Positions 44,474-56,186 of a DNA stretch of 64,000 bases are shown here, in pieces. The notes under the pieces are model-generated. The model searched no databases and was not told the DNA's origin. It saw only the letters and a list, made by a program, of their open reading frames with translations. Position 1 is the first letter of the stretch; every line of letters begins with the position of its first letter. The DNA comes from Acipenser ruthenus (Eukaryota > Chordata > Actinopteri > Acipenseriformes > Acipenseridae): positions 834,501 to 898,500 of the forward strand of contig NC_081223.1 of assembly GCF_902713425.1 (NCBI RefSeq), written 5' to 3'. A program made the translations under genes and the position numbers.

Positions 44474-44887
44474 CAACCTGTTAAGCCACCAAAGCATACG
44501 GGAGTGATTAGCAAGGCGAGATGCTGCAGAACGTGATCGAGGGAGCAGAACACAGCAGAACCTGAGATCACATCTAAGATGAAAGCAAGATGGGGCAGGA
44601 AAGTCTATGTAATCCTTTATGGCAGCACAGCATATGTCGTTTTGTTAGATAACACCCTGGGAGACAACAGAGCAGTGTGTGTAAATAGCTACAATGGAAA
44701 CCATATACTTACGACTTAATTTTGATACAGAACTGTGGTCATGTGTAATCTGTTTTCATTATGATAATAAAGCTAGAGTTCAGTGGATTATATTTGGAAT
44801 CTTTGGTTCTGTCATTCAGTATATTCTCAAATAAGATGACAAATTAATAGCTCAGTTGGTTACAGTGAAAGTACCATGCACCAGTCA

Positions 44888-44960
44888 GCCCGGCTAGCTC
44901 AGTCGGTAGAGCATGAGACTCTTAATCTCAGGGTCGTGGGTTTGAGCCCCACGTTGGGCG
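44888..44960 (+). tRNA. tRNA-Lys (CTT)
   Basis: As the gene at 16,155, followed by the same T-rich terminator. The T loop reads TTTGAGC, losing the C56 normally paired to the D loop. Function is therefore less sure. Confidence 0.85.
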
Positions 44961-45296
44961 TCCTTTTTAAATACAAATTGAAGATGTTTCTTCGAGACAA
45001 CGGAGCAATGTCTGATTCTGTTCACATTGTATACAGTATTGCAACAAAATTACTTATTGGTCATTGTCAAATAGCAATTGCTATTGTAAAATGCATGCAT
45101 CGTTTATAGCTATAACGATATTGAAATAAATAATCTAACTTTTTGGGTTGACTTCAATCCTATTCTTTTTTTTACAATTGTCTTAACATCATTCATGGAG
45201 CAACAGTTGGTATGTGCGTAAACCCAATCGGGCCTTGATACGAGAACCCTAGTGTGTGCTGAAATAAATAATGCGGTTTTCTACAAAATGCAGCTT

Positions 45297-45406
45297 ATCA
45301 GAATGCCGAGTGGTCTAAGGCGCCAGATGCAAGGACTCTATCTTTCCAAAGAATTTTGTGTTCTGGTCTCTGAATGGAGGCGTGGGTTCAAATCCCACTT
45401 TTGACA
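45297..45406 (+). tRNA. tRNA-Leu (CAA) with intron, one base short
   Basis: Same architecture as 26,324: CAAG then an intron of about 26 bases, long variable arm, T loop TTCAAAT. A G is missing after GAATG at positions 7-9 and the anticodon stem has two changes (GATGCAAG), so it may be decaying. Confidence 0.75.
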
Positions 45407-45764
45407 GTTCAATTTTACGTATTTTTAAATAGAATACATTTCTTTATTTTACTAGAAAAGATTGTTTTAAGGAAATCAACAGCTGATACCAAACTGTTGT
45501 CAGCACTCAATACCATTTTAATTTCCATTTTAAATCCGAATAAAATAGTGTTCCTAACACAAATTGCATTTTTGTTGTAAACAGACTACTTGTTAACCTC
45601 ACTGAAAATATTTTGTGTCCAAACATGTTATTTAACTTGATTGTTTTAATATTCCAAATAACATATTACTTGAAAAACATCGTCTACCACTGGATCGTGG
45701 TCTCAGGCTGGGATGCGAACCATTGAGAACAGTATAAACAATCTATTACTAGACGCAGCTTACA

Positions 45765-45816
45765 GGAGAAATGCCCTCGTTTAACATGCTAGGATGATCG
45801 ACTTCGGCATTCTCCA
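45765..45816 (+). pseudogene. tRNA-Ala-like remnant
   Basis: Third copy of the remnant seen at 21,506 and 25,910. A further partial copy lies at about 49,677-49,708. Confidence 0.6.
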
Positions 45817-45985
45817 ACTGCTGTTTACATTTTCTAACACGTTATGAGGAAGAAAAATATTTGGTGTCCAAACATGTGTTATTTAGTTTGATTGTTTTAA
45901 TATTCCACATAACATATTACTTTGAAAAACATAATATATTTTTTAATACAGTCCTATTTGAGTATTTAAAATATGGTTATATTCA

Positions 45986-46340
45986 AATGCCAGCAATGGT
46001 GTGTTAATTTAACGAAGCGCCTAATGCCACTCGGAACGTTCGCATTTTTAAATCCTAACGGTCTCTGCTCAGCTGAGTGGAATGTTCACGAGCCGGTTGC
46101 CTAGCAGCGTCTCCCCCTCCTTCTCTGCCCCGCCCTCTCGCCCTCTCTCGTTTCTCCAGCTAGGAGGTCAAATTTAGCTTTGTTATATTAGCGCAACTCT
46201 TTACTAACTTTTACAAATTAGCTTATTAGGGGCTTCGTGTTTTTAAGATGGTTCAAGTGCAGTCCGGGCAGACTGACTGGAACATCATTACAGTATACCG
46301 CACTGCGCTCAGCTTTGTGTGGCGGCTGATACACAAAATA
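45986..46340 (-). repeat. Block P, copy 3
   Basis: Inverted partner of copy 1 inside the tRNA arms. Confidence 0.75.
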
Positions 46341-46365
46341 ATGAACGACTGTTCATTATTTTGTG

Positions 46366-47155
46366 GCATACAAACATTTTCAAGATCGCAGTGGTGGTAA
46401 TGTCACGGGTGTCGAATGTGTTGATTATTATTTTATTCAGTATTATCACTTATGATTTTTGAATTTTAATTGGATTGGTTTTCCTTTTTTTGCATAGTTT
46501 GTTTATTTGAATTATTGTTTAATTTTTGAGCGTTAGATGCATTTTAATTTGTATTTGTTCACTTAACCATACGTCATCCACTCTATGGTCCAGACCTCCT
46601 CTTAGGGCTCCTGTCCAGACGCCTGTTTGGACAGCCCTCTCCATAGGGTGCTGCGCTTCAGCTGAAGGCCTCAGGAGAGATCCTGATATCCTGACATAAA
46701 CCACGAACGCAAAGGTTCTTGTCAGTACCTCTTTTCAAATGTCTTCAATCAGCAAGTTCCGCAGTCCTCCCAGAGTGAGTCCACGAAAAAAAATAACAAA
46801 ACAAAACTGACACTCTCCGTGCACAAAAAAAAAAAAACCTACCACTCGCTGTCTAATCTCGTCCTCTTTATTTTCGTTTACTTCCCTCGGCTTCTCTCTC
46901 TTTCCTATTCCGTTATCTCCTCGTTCCATGCTCCCAGTCTCTTAGTTCCTCACCCTTTTTATACCTCAAAGCCCTTTTAATTCCAGGTGTGTACAGGTAC
47001 CTGCAATTGTTTGGGGCGGGACCTGAGGTCCGTGTGCAGCGTGCTTGTGATAAACAAAACAAAAAATTACTTTAATTACGAACTCCGTTTCACCCGTGCA
47101 CCAAACAAAATAGACAAATAACAATCAACACAGCAAAAAACACAGTGCAAACATT
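46366..47155 (-). repeat. Array block R, second copy
   Basis: Inverted copy of 23,950-24,790 with the TATA motif retained (CCTTTTTATACCTC near 46,955-46,968). Confidence 0.6.
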
Positions 47156-47581
47156 AGATGAGAAAAGCCCCTTTGTGCCAGTGCGCATTCAGAGGAGACG
47201 CGCTGAGAGAATCCGTCTTCTGTGTCACTCAGTACTGCCAGCTTTTCCCTATTGGTGATATATTGGTCAGCATAGCTGCTTTCCAAGTAATTGACCAGAG
47301 ACGATTCCCAGCCAGTACAACTGTGTTTATGCCCACGTTTCAAATAATGAAATTTATAAAAGCAAATCGCATTGTTTTGTTTTCTTTACTTTTAAAGCTG
47401 AGAATCAAACACACTTCCGACAAATTAATAGCCCTGCTGGCTACGAACACGTATTGAGTCGGCTGTTTCCCATGACCCTGGTGATACCGAGTGTTTTCCT
47501 AGTATCAGCGTCGGCATTACCATGTGTTTGGCATGCTTGCTGTACACTCTAGCATTGCATAATAAGCCAGCATTACTCCAG

Positions 47582-47653
47582 GACTTCGTGGCGCAACGGT
47601 AGCGCGTCTGACTCCAGATCAGAAGGTTGCGTGTTCAAATCACGTCGAGGTCA
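47582..47653 (+). tRNA. tRNA-Trp (CCA)
   Basis: 72 bases identical in body to the copy at 23,373, with matching flanks. Confidence 0.94.
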
Positions 47654-48303
47654 AAGATGTCTTTGTTTTTATTCTGCACTATTTCATTTTTTAACGTGTT
47701 TGAATTTGACTGTTTCCGGACATTTATTTATACAATTTAGCCTACACAACACATTGATTGTATAGCGATCAAACAGAGATTTATTGTATTGCGATTCATT
47801 TTTATGTTTCATTTGATACAGCACAATAAATTAAAGTGAATCCGAAATTACTGTTGACCAGTCTTCATTGACACAGTTGGGTAATAAAGTCATATTAACA
47901 CTTCCTTGCATGAGATAGAGAACATAGCTATAGAAATACTAGTTTTGAAGAAATTTAAAGTACAGCAAGTAATGATTGGTACCTTTAAGCTTAACAGACC
48001 TTTAAGAATTAACAACGACTTTCAATGTACACGATTTAGAGCTCAGCGTTTGTTGAGGCAGTTCAAGCGCTGCACTTTCAGGCAGCCAGTTCCAGTGTTT
48101 GCCTTTTGGACTTACTCTGGAAGGAATGCAAAAAAAAAAAAAACATTAGTTGAGAACCGCATTTGGGAGAAAACAACAGTTTCGAAACGCATTTGTAAAG
48201 GCATCGGATTCTATTATGGTGTTGCCGAGCTGTTGAACGTTTCTCATTACAGGTTTACTGGATTGCCAAAAAGAATGCTACCTCGAAACACTTGCCTTGT
48301 CAA

Positions 48304-48376
48304 GCCGAAATAGCTCAGTTGGGAGAGCGTTAGACTGAAGATCTAAAGGTCCCTGGTTCGATCCCGGGTTTCGGCA
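48304..48376 (+). tRNA. tRNA-Phe (GAA)
   Basis: Full cloverleaf, loop CTGAAGA, acceptor GCCGAAA with TTTCGGC. Confidence 0.95.
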
Positions 48377-48511
48377 AACAACAAGACGATATTTGTTTTG
48401 TATTATTTTGAACTACAAAAAAAGAGCACATTTATCCTTCAGCGTAATTGGATGAAATAACAGCTTATCAGAGTGCCATTTTCTAATGTGATTAAGAAAT
48501 GCAAAAAGCAT

Positions 48512-48518
48512 CGTCCCT

Positions 48519-48579
<61 letters not shown>

Positions 48580-48585
48580 AGAGAC
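48512..48585 (-). tRNA. tRNA-Asn (GTT)
   Basis: Consensus Asn sequence of this window. It lies 136 bp from Phe in divergent strand arrangement, as in the other units. Confidence 0.96.
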
Positions 48586-49200
48586 CAACCTGTTAAGCCG
48601 CCAAAGCATACGGGAGTGATTAGCAAGGCGAGATGCTGCAGAACGTGATCGAGGGAGCAGAACACAGCAGAACCTGAGATCACATCTAAGATGAAAGCAA
48701 GATGGGGCAGGAAAGTCTATGTAATCCTTTATGGCAGCACAGCATATGTCGTTTTGTTAGATAACACCCTGGGAGACAACAGAGCAGTGTGTGTAAATAG
48801 CTACAATGGAAACCATATACTTACGACTTAATTTTTGATACAGAACTGTGGTCATGTGTAATCTGTTTTCATTATGATAATAAAGCTAGAGTTCAGTGGA
48901 TTATATTTGGAATCTTTGGTTCTGTCATTCAGTATATTCTCAAATAAGATGACAAATTAATTGTAAAATAGCAATTGCTATTGTAAAATGCGTGCATCGT
49001 TTATAGCTATAACGAAATTGAAATAAATAATCTTACTTTTTTGGGTTGGCTTCAATCCGTTTCTTTTTTTACACTTGTCTTAACATCATTCATGGAGCAA
49101 CACTTGGTATGTACATAATAAACCCAATCGGGCCTTGATACGAGAACCCTAGTGTGTGCTGAAATAAATAATGCGGTTTTCTACAATAACTAACGTAGCT

Positions 49201-49310
49201 TGTGAGAATGCCGAGCGGTCTAAGGCGCCAGACTCAAGGACTCTGTCTTTCCAAAGAATTGTGTATTCTGGTCTCTGAATGGAGGCGTGGGTTCAAATCT
49301 CACCTCACAG
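49201..49310 (+). tRNA. tRNA-Leu (CAA) with intron, rewritten acceptor stem
   Basis: The anticodon CAA, intron and variable arm are as in the other Leu copies. The acceptor reads GTGAG against CTCAC, where the other copies have GTCAG against TTGAC. The third pair is thus C-G changed to G-C on both strands. Two bases of the 3' strand are missing, so a functional gene is uncertain. Confidence 0.7.
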
Positions 49311-49739
49311 TTTAATTGTACGTATTTTTAAAAAGAATACATTTCTTTACTTTACTATAAAAGATTGTTTTAAGGAAATCAACAGCTGATACCAATCTCT
49401 TTTCAGCACTCAATACCATTTTAATTTCCATTTTAAATCAGACTAAAATAGTGTTCATAACACAGCTTGCATTTTTGTTGTAAACAGACTACTTGTTAAA
49501 GTCACTGAAAAATATTTTGTCTAAACATGTGTTATTTAACTTGATTGTTTTAATATTCCAAATAACATATTACTTTGAAAAACATCTCCGTCGGCCACTG
49601 GATCGTGGTCTCAGACTGGGATGCGGACCATTGAGAACAGTATAAACGATCTATTACTGGAAGTAGCTTACATGAGAAATGCCCTCGTTTAACATGCTAG
49701 GATGATCCCTCCCGTATGCTTTGGTGGTTTAACAGGTTG

Positions 49740-49745
49740 GTCTCT

Positions 49746-49806
<61 letters not shown>

Positions 49807-49813
49807 AGGGATG
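49740..49813 (+). tRNA. tRNA-Asn (GTT)
   Basis: Consensus apart from C72 to T, which makes the first acceptor pair G-U. Confidence 0.9.
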
Positions 49814-49938
49814 GTGCTGTCTGTATTTCTTAATCACATTAGAAAATGGCACTCTGATAAGTTGTTATTTCTTCCATTTACACTGAAGAAAAAAATATGC
49901 TTTGTTTGTTAGTTCAAAATAAAAACAGTTTTGCTGTT

Positions 49939-50011
49939 TGCCAAAACCCGGGATTGAACCAGGGACCTTTAGATCTTCAGTTTAACGCTGTGCCAACTGC
50001 GCTATTTCGAC
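49939..50011 (-). pseudogene. tRNA-Phe pseudogene
   Basis: The anticodon GAA remains, but the acceptor (GTCGAAA against TTTTGGC), D arm (CAGTTGGCACAG) and T loop (TTCAATC) carry several changes. Confidence 0.75.
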
Positions 50012-50479
50012 TTGACAAAGCTAGTGTTTCGAGATAGCATTCTTTTTGTCGATCGCCTTTTTGTCAGTCCAGTAAACCTGTGTATTATGAGAAACGTTCA
50101 ACAGCTCGGCAACACCATAATAGAATCCTGACAAGCTGCGTTTGTTACAGTAGAAAACCTCATTATTTATTTCAGCACAGTCTAGGGTTGTCTATTGTAT
50201 CAAGGCCCAATTGGGTTTATTACGCACATACCAACTGTTGCTCCATGAAAGATGTAATGACAATTGTAAAAAAAGAGACAGATTGAGCCAACCCAAAAAA
50301 GTAAGATTATTTATTTCAATATCGTTATAGGTGTAAATGATGCACTCATTTTACAATAGCAATTGCTATATGACAGTGACCAATAACTAATTTTGTTGCA
50401 ATCCTGTATACAATGTGAACAGAATCAGACATTGATCAGTTGCCTCGAAGAAACTTCTACAATTTGTGTTTAAAAAGGA

Positions 50480-50552
50480 TGCCCAACGTGGGGCTCGAAC
50501 CAACTACCCTGAGCTTAAGAGTCTCACGCACTACTGACTGAGCTAGCCAGGC
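50480..50552 (-). pseudogene. tRNA-Lys pseudogene
   Basis: Recognisable along its length with anticodon CTT. D-arm, anticodon-stem and T-stem changes (GTAGTTGG instead of GTCGTGGG) prevent normal folding. Confidence 0.75.
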
Positions 50553-50639
50553 TGACTGATGGTAAATTCTTTCACTCTAACCAACTGAGCTATTAATTTG
50601 TCGTCTCAGAATACTGAAAACAGATTCCAAATATAATCC

Positions 50640-51001
50640 ACTGAATGTCACCAGAAACAGCTTTGATGACACAAAGTCGTATGACACGAACCCTAAGAAT
50701 GTTATTCCAGATTCATTGTCGCTTAGAAACAACTGCAGCCTCCCTGCCTCAATACAAATACCAATACAAAAATCGAATTACATGTATTTAGTCTACAGGA
50801 ACCAGGGACCGAGGCAGATAGGTAAGTTCCTGCTTCAAGTAATTTTTAAATTAACTCCATTCAGTTCCATTATAAGGTGGTGTTTGAATTAGCTGAGTTA
50901 GTGTGTGATTAGTACCAGGTGAGTGGTTAAATTGATTAGAAGTTGATTTGCTATTTGATTGGTTTCCACACAGTTTAGTTGGTTCTTTTGCCACGCAGTT
51001 G

Positions 51002-51002
<1 letters not shown>
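50640..51002. other. Right border of the tRNA array
   Basis: The stretch to about 50,790 is the inverted partner of 15,930-16,090. Beyond that, nothing is recognised. Confidence 0.6.

Positions 51003-51072
<70 letters not shown>
51003..51072. repeat. (TA)n microsatellite
   Basis: About 70 bases of TA dinucleotide forming the left flank of the Tc1 element. Confidence 0.95.
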
Positions 51073-51073
<1 letters not shown>

Positions 51074-51222
51074 TACCGGTCAAAAGTTTTAGAACACCTC
51101 AATTTTTCCAGATTTTATTGAAATTTACGAAGTTTAATTTCTCAATGTACTCTGAAATTAAAGCATAGAACAAATAAGCAATTGTAATTAACAAAGAAAT
51201 CATGGAATCGTTTTGTTTAACA

Positions 51223-52452
51223 AAAATTTAATCAAAATTTTTGACTCATCAAAGTAGCCACCTTTTGCAGATATAACAGCCGAACACACTCGTGGCATTC
51301 TTTCTACAATGGAAATCAAATATTGTTCGGAAAGTTTTTCCCAACACTGTTGCAGAAGTTCCCACAAATGTGTTGCACTTGTAGGTTGCTTTGCTTTCAC
51401 CCTTCTGTCCAGTTCATCTCAAACCAGCTCGATGGGGTTTAAGTCTGGAGACTGTGCTGGCCATTCCATGATTTGAGGCCTACCGTCTTGTTCTTTTCTT
51501 CTAAGGTAGTTCTGATATAGCCTGGAGGTATGTTTTGGGTCATTATCTTGCTGTAGGATGAACCCCTGACCAACTAGGCGTATACCAGAGGGTATTGCAT
51601 GGCGCTGCAAAATGCTGTGGTAGCAGTTTTGGTTCAGGGTGCCACTCACTCTGTGCAAGTCGCCGACTCTGGATCCAGCACAAGAGCCCCAGACCATCAC
51701 ACTTCCTCCTCCATGTTTGACAGTTGGTGTCACACACCGCGGAACCATCCTTTCGCCTACTCGACGGCGTACAAAAACCCTGCGTGATGAACCAAAGATT
51801 TCAAATTTTGATTCATCGGTCCATAAGACCTTCTTCCAGTCTTCAGTATTATTATTATTATTTATTTCTTAGCAGACGCCCTTATCCAGGGCGACTTACA
51901 ATTGTTACAAGATATCACATTATTTCACATACAATTACCCATTTATACAGTTGGGTTTTTACTGGCGCAATCTAGGTAAAGTACCTTGCTCAAGGGTACA
52001 ACAGCAGTGTCCCCCACTGGGGATTGAACCCACAACCCTCTGGTCAAGAGTCCAGAGCCCTAACCACTACTCCACACTGCTGCCCAGTAGTCCACTGGCG
52101 GTGCTTCATGGCTCAGGCAAGCCTCTTTTTCTTATTTTGCCATCTTAGCAATGGCTTTCTTACTGCCGCTCAACCTATCAAGCTGTGCTTGAAGCTGTTG
52201 TCCTGTGAGCCGCCTATCACGCAAGCTGTTGACTCTCAGAAACTTGTCTTCTGATTCTGTTGTGGCTTTGGGTCTGCCAGACCTCTTCCTGTCAGAGTTT
52301 CCTCCAGTTTCCAAGTGCCTTTTGATGGTGTAGGAAACTGTACTCACTGACACCTTGGCTTTCTTTGCAATTTCTCTAAAGGAAAGACCTACAATTTTAA
52401 GGGTTATAATGGTCTGTCTGTCTTCCTTTGTTAATTGCCTTTTTCTCGCCAT
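51223..52452 (-). pseudogene. Tc1-type transposase, interrupted by a SINE
   Basis: DDE transposase that would cut and paste this element at TA sites. The N-terminal half (52452-52130) starts MARKRQLTKEDRQTIITLKI and has the helix-turn-helix part LSFREIAKKAKVSVSTVSYT and the GRPKATT linker. The catalytic half (to about 51,223) shows WTDESKF, QQDNDPKHTS and SPDLNPIE, so all three acidic residues are present. A 238-base SINE lies between the halves (51,848-52,085), and the tryptophan codon after NPIELV is a stop. Part of the middle of the protein is also missing. This copy is dead. Confidence 0.9.
51848..52085 (-). mobile_element. tRNA-headed SINE with L2 tail, inside the Tc1
   Basis: Minus strand: tRNA-like head (GTGTGGAGTAGTGGTTAGGG, B box GGGTTCAATCC), a body with CCTTGAGCAAGGTACTTTAC, the L2-type tail TGTAAGTCGCCCTGGATAAG and a final (AAT)n. 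CAGTA on both sides may be the target-site duplication. Confidence 0.85.
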
Positions 52453-52889
52453 TATGAGAGCAGTATACTACTTCCTGCAGTACAATACTGTCCAAATAAT
52501 GCTTAAGAGGGTGTAGTAACACAGTCTGTTCCAACACTGCTTTTATACAGACAGAGGGTTTGTAAGTAATCAACAAAAGTTGGGACACCTGTAGGAATTG
52601 TTAGCATCAACTTTCAAGGGTTAATTTACTTCCATTGCTGCAGAACAGCTGTAAGTTGTTAACCCATTACTTGTTCCCTGAAAAAGGCCTTTTTGTATAA
52701 CTCTGAAATGTACATTATTTTTCAGTTTTTGGTAACCTAAACTTTTTTTTTTAACCTCTGGCAGTTTACCGCTTACCTTTGTACCATTTCAGGTTATTCA
52801 CTGGACTTGAACTGCTTAAATTTCAATAAAAACTGGAAAAATGGGGGTGTTCTAAAACATTTGACCGGTAGTGTATATATATATAGATA

Positions 52890-55800
52890 TATATTAGGCA
52901 GCCTATTTCCACGCCAGCAATAAGTGCCAGCAAACAGAAGAGCCTCAACAAAAGAGCTGGGAGTCTAGCTGTGGGAGTCTAGCTTTGGGAATGCAGCGAG
53001 GGGAGGCCTGCGCTGAGATGCTGTTCGAATAGATCCGAACCTAACAGCGCTCTGGAAGAAGCCATCTACTAGTCAGGTCTGTACCCTCCACCCCACCGCT
53101 CCCACTGTGCCTATTTGTCTTACCTGTCCTGCTGTGACTGTCTCTCACATCCCTGTTCTGTCCTCTCGTCCTCGTCCTCTGCCCTCTCTCCGCCGCTGCT
53201 CCTCCAACCCCTCTAACCTCATCCCTCTGCCTCTACCCCCCCCTCCCGCACACTCTCTGGTGCACTCTGGAACTGTCACTCTTCTGCTAACAAAGCTGAT
53301 TTCATCTCTGCCTTTGCCTCCCACCTCTCTCTGTCGATTTCCTTGCTCTCACTGAAAACTGGCTGTCCCCTGATAACACTGTAATTCCTGCTGCCCTGTC
53401 CTCTCTCTACGTCCTGTCCCATACTGTCACTGGACAGGGAGGTGGGACTGGTCTTCTCCTCTCACCCTCCTTACTCTTTTCGGTTCCCTCCGACCTCTCC
53501 TCACTCTCTTTTAATACCTTTGAATTTCATACTGTCCAACTAACCTCTCCCTGTGAACTCCTGTTAATTGTACTGTACCGTCCCACTGAACCTCTCGCTC
53601 ACTTTCTAGATGAACTTGACTATCTACCCTCCTCCGTCCTCTCTGTCTACCCCAACTGTCCTGTTAGGTGACTTCAGTATCCATCTCTCCAACCCCAGCC
53701 ACTCTGCTGGATTCCTCCCTCTCCTTCACTCCTTCGACTTCTGTCTCTCTCCACCCCCCCTACCCACAAAGCTGGCTGTCAACTGGACCTCACCCTTTCT
53801 TTTTCTCTGTCTCTCCCCCCTCTCCCTGCTCCTCCTACCCACACTGTCACCTCTTGTCGTAACCTCTGCTCTCTCTCCCACTGTGTCCTTGCCTCCACTG
53901 CTCTCTCTCACCTCCCTCCTATCGACTCCTCACAACTCTCCGTAGACTCTGCTACCTCCACCCTCTTCTCCTCCCTCCTCCCTCGACTCCCTCTGTCCCT
54001 TCAGCTTCCGACCTGCTCGCCCCTCCTCTCCCCAACCCTGGCTCTCCTCTGCGCTCCGCTCAGCAAGAATCACATCTGCTGAAAAGAAATGGAAGAGAAC
54101 CAACTCCCTGCTGCCCTAGACCTTTACCGCACTCTCCTCTCCTCCTTCTCCTCTACTCTCTCCTCTGCTAAATGTACTTATTTCCAATCTGTAATCCAAG
54201 CCTCCACTAACAACCCAAGTAAACTATTCTCTACCTTCTCCTCCCTCCTAAACCCTCCCCCCTCCTCCTCCCTCCTCTATCTCCTCTGATGACTTTGCCT
54301 CTTTCTTCTCTTCTAAAATCTCAGATATCCGCAAACTCTTTAACACCACTTCCTCCCCCGCACCCCGCACCCCCTCCTACTCCAACCCCTACACCAACTG
54401 CATCCCCTACTAACTCACCCTCCTTCTCCAGCTTCTCTCCCCTCTCAGACTCTGACCTCTCCTCCCTGCTCCAGGGTCACAAACCCACCACGTGTGCCCT
54501 GGACCCCCTCCCTACTCACCTCTTTCAAGCTGCTGCTCCTGCTCTACTTCCCTTCATCTCCTCCCTTCTCAACACATTATTATTTTATTATTATTATTAT
54601 TTGTTTATTTAGCAGACGCCTTTATCCAAGGCGACTTACACAGACTATGGTGTGTGAACTATGCATCAGCAGAGTCACTTACAGTTACGTCTCACTCGAA
54701 AGACGGAGCACAAGGAGGTTAAGTGACTTATTCAGGTTCACACAATGAGTCAGTGGCTGAGGTGGGAGTTGAACTGGGGACCTCCTAGTTACAAGCCCCT
54801 TTCTTTAACCACTGGACCACACAGCATCTTATCTCTCCTTTCTGGTCTCTTTCCCTCTGCCTTCAAACAAGTCTCTATCACTTCCCTCCTCAAAAAACCT
54901 TCCCTCAACCCCACCTCCCTCCAGAGCTACCGTCCTGTCTGCCTCCTACCCTTCCTCTCCAAAACCCTCTAGCAGACTGTACACCGCCAGCTCTCTACTT
55001 TCATGTCCAAACACTCTCTGCTTTCCAATATGGCTTCCACTCTGCTCACTCCACTAAAACCACCCTCCTGTCTGTCACCAACTCACTTAAGTGTGCCCGA
55101 GCTGCCTCTCTCTCCTCTGTCCTAATTCTCCTCGACCTCTCTGCTGCCTTTGACACTGTTGATCACTCTATTCTACTATCCTCTCTCGCTAACCTGGGGA
55201 TCTCTGGCACTGCTCTGGCCTGGTTCTCCTCCTACCTCTCCAACCGCACTTACCAGGTAACCTGACGTGGAGCAACCTCCACACCTCGCCCTCTCTGAAC
55301 AGGAGTCTCCCAAGGGTCAGTCGGGTCCTCTCCTGTTCTCTCTCTACACCCACTCCCTGGGTCCCCTCATCGCATCCTATGGTTTCTCATACCATTGCTA
55401 TGCTGATGATGCTCAGATTTTCCTCTCCTCCACACCTCTGACTCCACCATCCCCTCCTGTATCTCTTCCTGTCTGTCTGTTATCTCCTCCTGGATGCACC
55501 TGCATCACCTCAAACTCAACCTGTCTAAATCTGACCTCCTGTACTTTCCCAACTTTCATTGGCTCATGATCACCGTTGTCATCCAGTTCAAGTCTCTTGT
55601 ACTAGCCTACAGATGCCTTGACCAGACTGCACCCAGCTACCTCCAGACCCTCATCTCTCCCTACACCCCCACTCGACCTCTCCGCTCCGCCTGCACTAGA
55701 AGACTTGCTCTACCTCCTCTACGATCCCCTGCCTCCAGAGCCCACTCCTTCTCCACCCTCGCCCTGCAGTGGTGGAATGACCTTCCTACAGATGTCAGGA

Positions 55801-56186
55801 CTGCCCAGTCCCTGACCACATTCCGGTGCTTCCTTAAGACTCACCTCTTCAGACAGCACCTGTAGAACTCCTCTGTTTTTCGCCTGGGACACTATCACCC
55901 TTCCTTAAATGCACTTTACTTGCTCTTATCTGCCCCCTATTTTACTGCATTTAATCCTGTATTTCAGAGTACTGTAATCTGCCAAGTGTTTAATCTGTAG
56001 TATTTTGTATTTAATCAGATCCTGATGTAACTATCACTGACACTGTTATCTGCTGTATCATTGAATTGGATTTTGTCACAATTGTACTTGCTTGAACCAA
56101 AAGTATTATTACTTGTACTGTGATACTTGAAATGTATTTGCTTACGATTGTAAGTCGCCCTGGATAAGGGTGTCTGCTAATAAATA
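52890..56186 (+). mobile_element. L2-clade LINE, near full length but broken
   Basis: Recognisable pieces in order: endonuclease region with LLGDFSIHLSNPSHSAGFLP (about 53,660-53,720), RT region with SLLKKPSLNPTSLQSYRPVC (about 54,880), [17 protein letters not shown]-like box (about 55,310), the catalytic [11 protein letters not shown] (about 55,396-55,428), and the C-terminal LQWWNDLPTDVRTAQSLTTF (about 55,767-55,826). The tail TGTAAGTCGCCCTGGATAAG leads into (AAT)n. Many frame breaks, and a SINE is inserted at 54,577-54,826. The 5' boundary is approximate. Confidence 0.88.
54577..54826 (-). mobile_element. CORE-type SINE inside the L2 LINE
   Basis: Minus strand: tRNA-like head (GTGGTCCAGTGGTTAAAG), a core with AAGTCACTTAACCTCCTTGTG that resembles the MIR/CORE-SINE central domain, and the L2 tail ending in (AAT)n. 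It shares its tail with the host LINE family. Confidence 0.8.

Larger units (their letters stand above)
43490..48960 (-). repeat. Right arm of the tRNA-array inverted repeat
   Basis: Inverted partner of 21,900-27,870. It lacks about 600 bases matching 24,785-25,385, with the junction near 46,350-46,365. It contains a direct repeat (43,900-44,860 with 48,000-48,960, offset about 4.1 kb). Confidence 0.9.
51071..52873 (-). mobile_element. Tc1/mariner transposon in a TA repeat
   Basis: The inner ends match as inverted repeats: CTACCGGTCAAAAGTTTTAG at the left and, reversed, CACTACCGGTCAAATGTTTT at the right. TA dinucleotides flank both ends, as expected for Tc1 target duplication. The transposase is on the minus strand and the element holds a SINE. 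Confidence 0.92.

Noticed and set aside
50898-51168. Tyr-Ile repeat open frames (also at 20,295-20,528)
   Set aside because: Products of (TA)n tracts.
53107-54612. Several Pro/Ser/Leu-rich frames
   Set aside because: They are fragments of the L2 LINE in shifted frames, whose C-rich codons give Pro/Ser-rich shadows.
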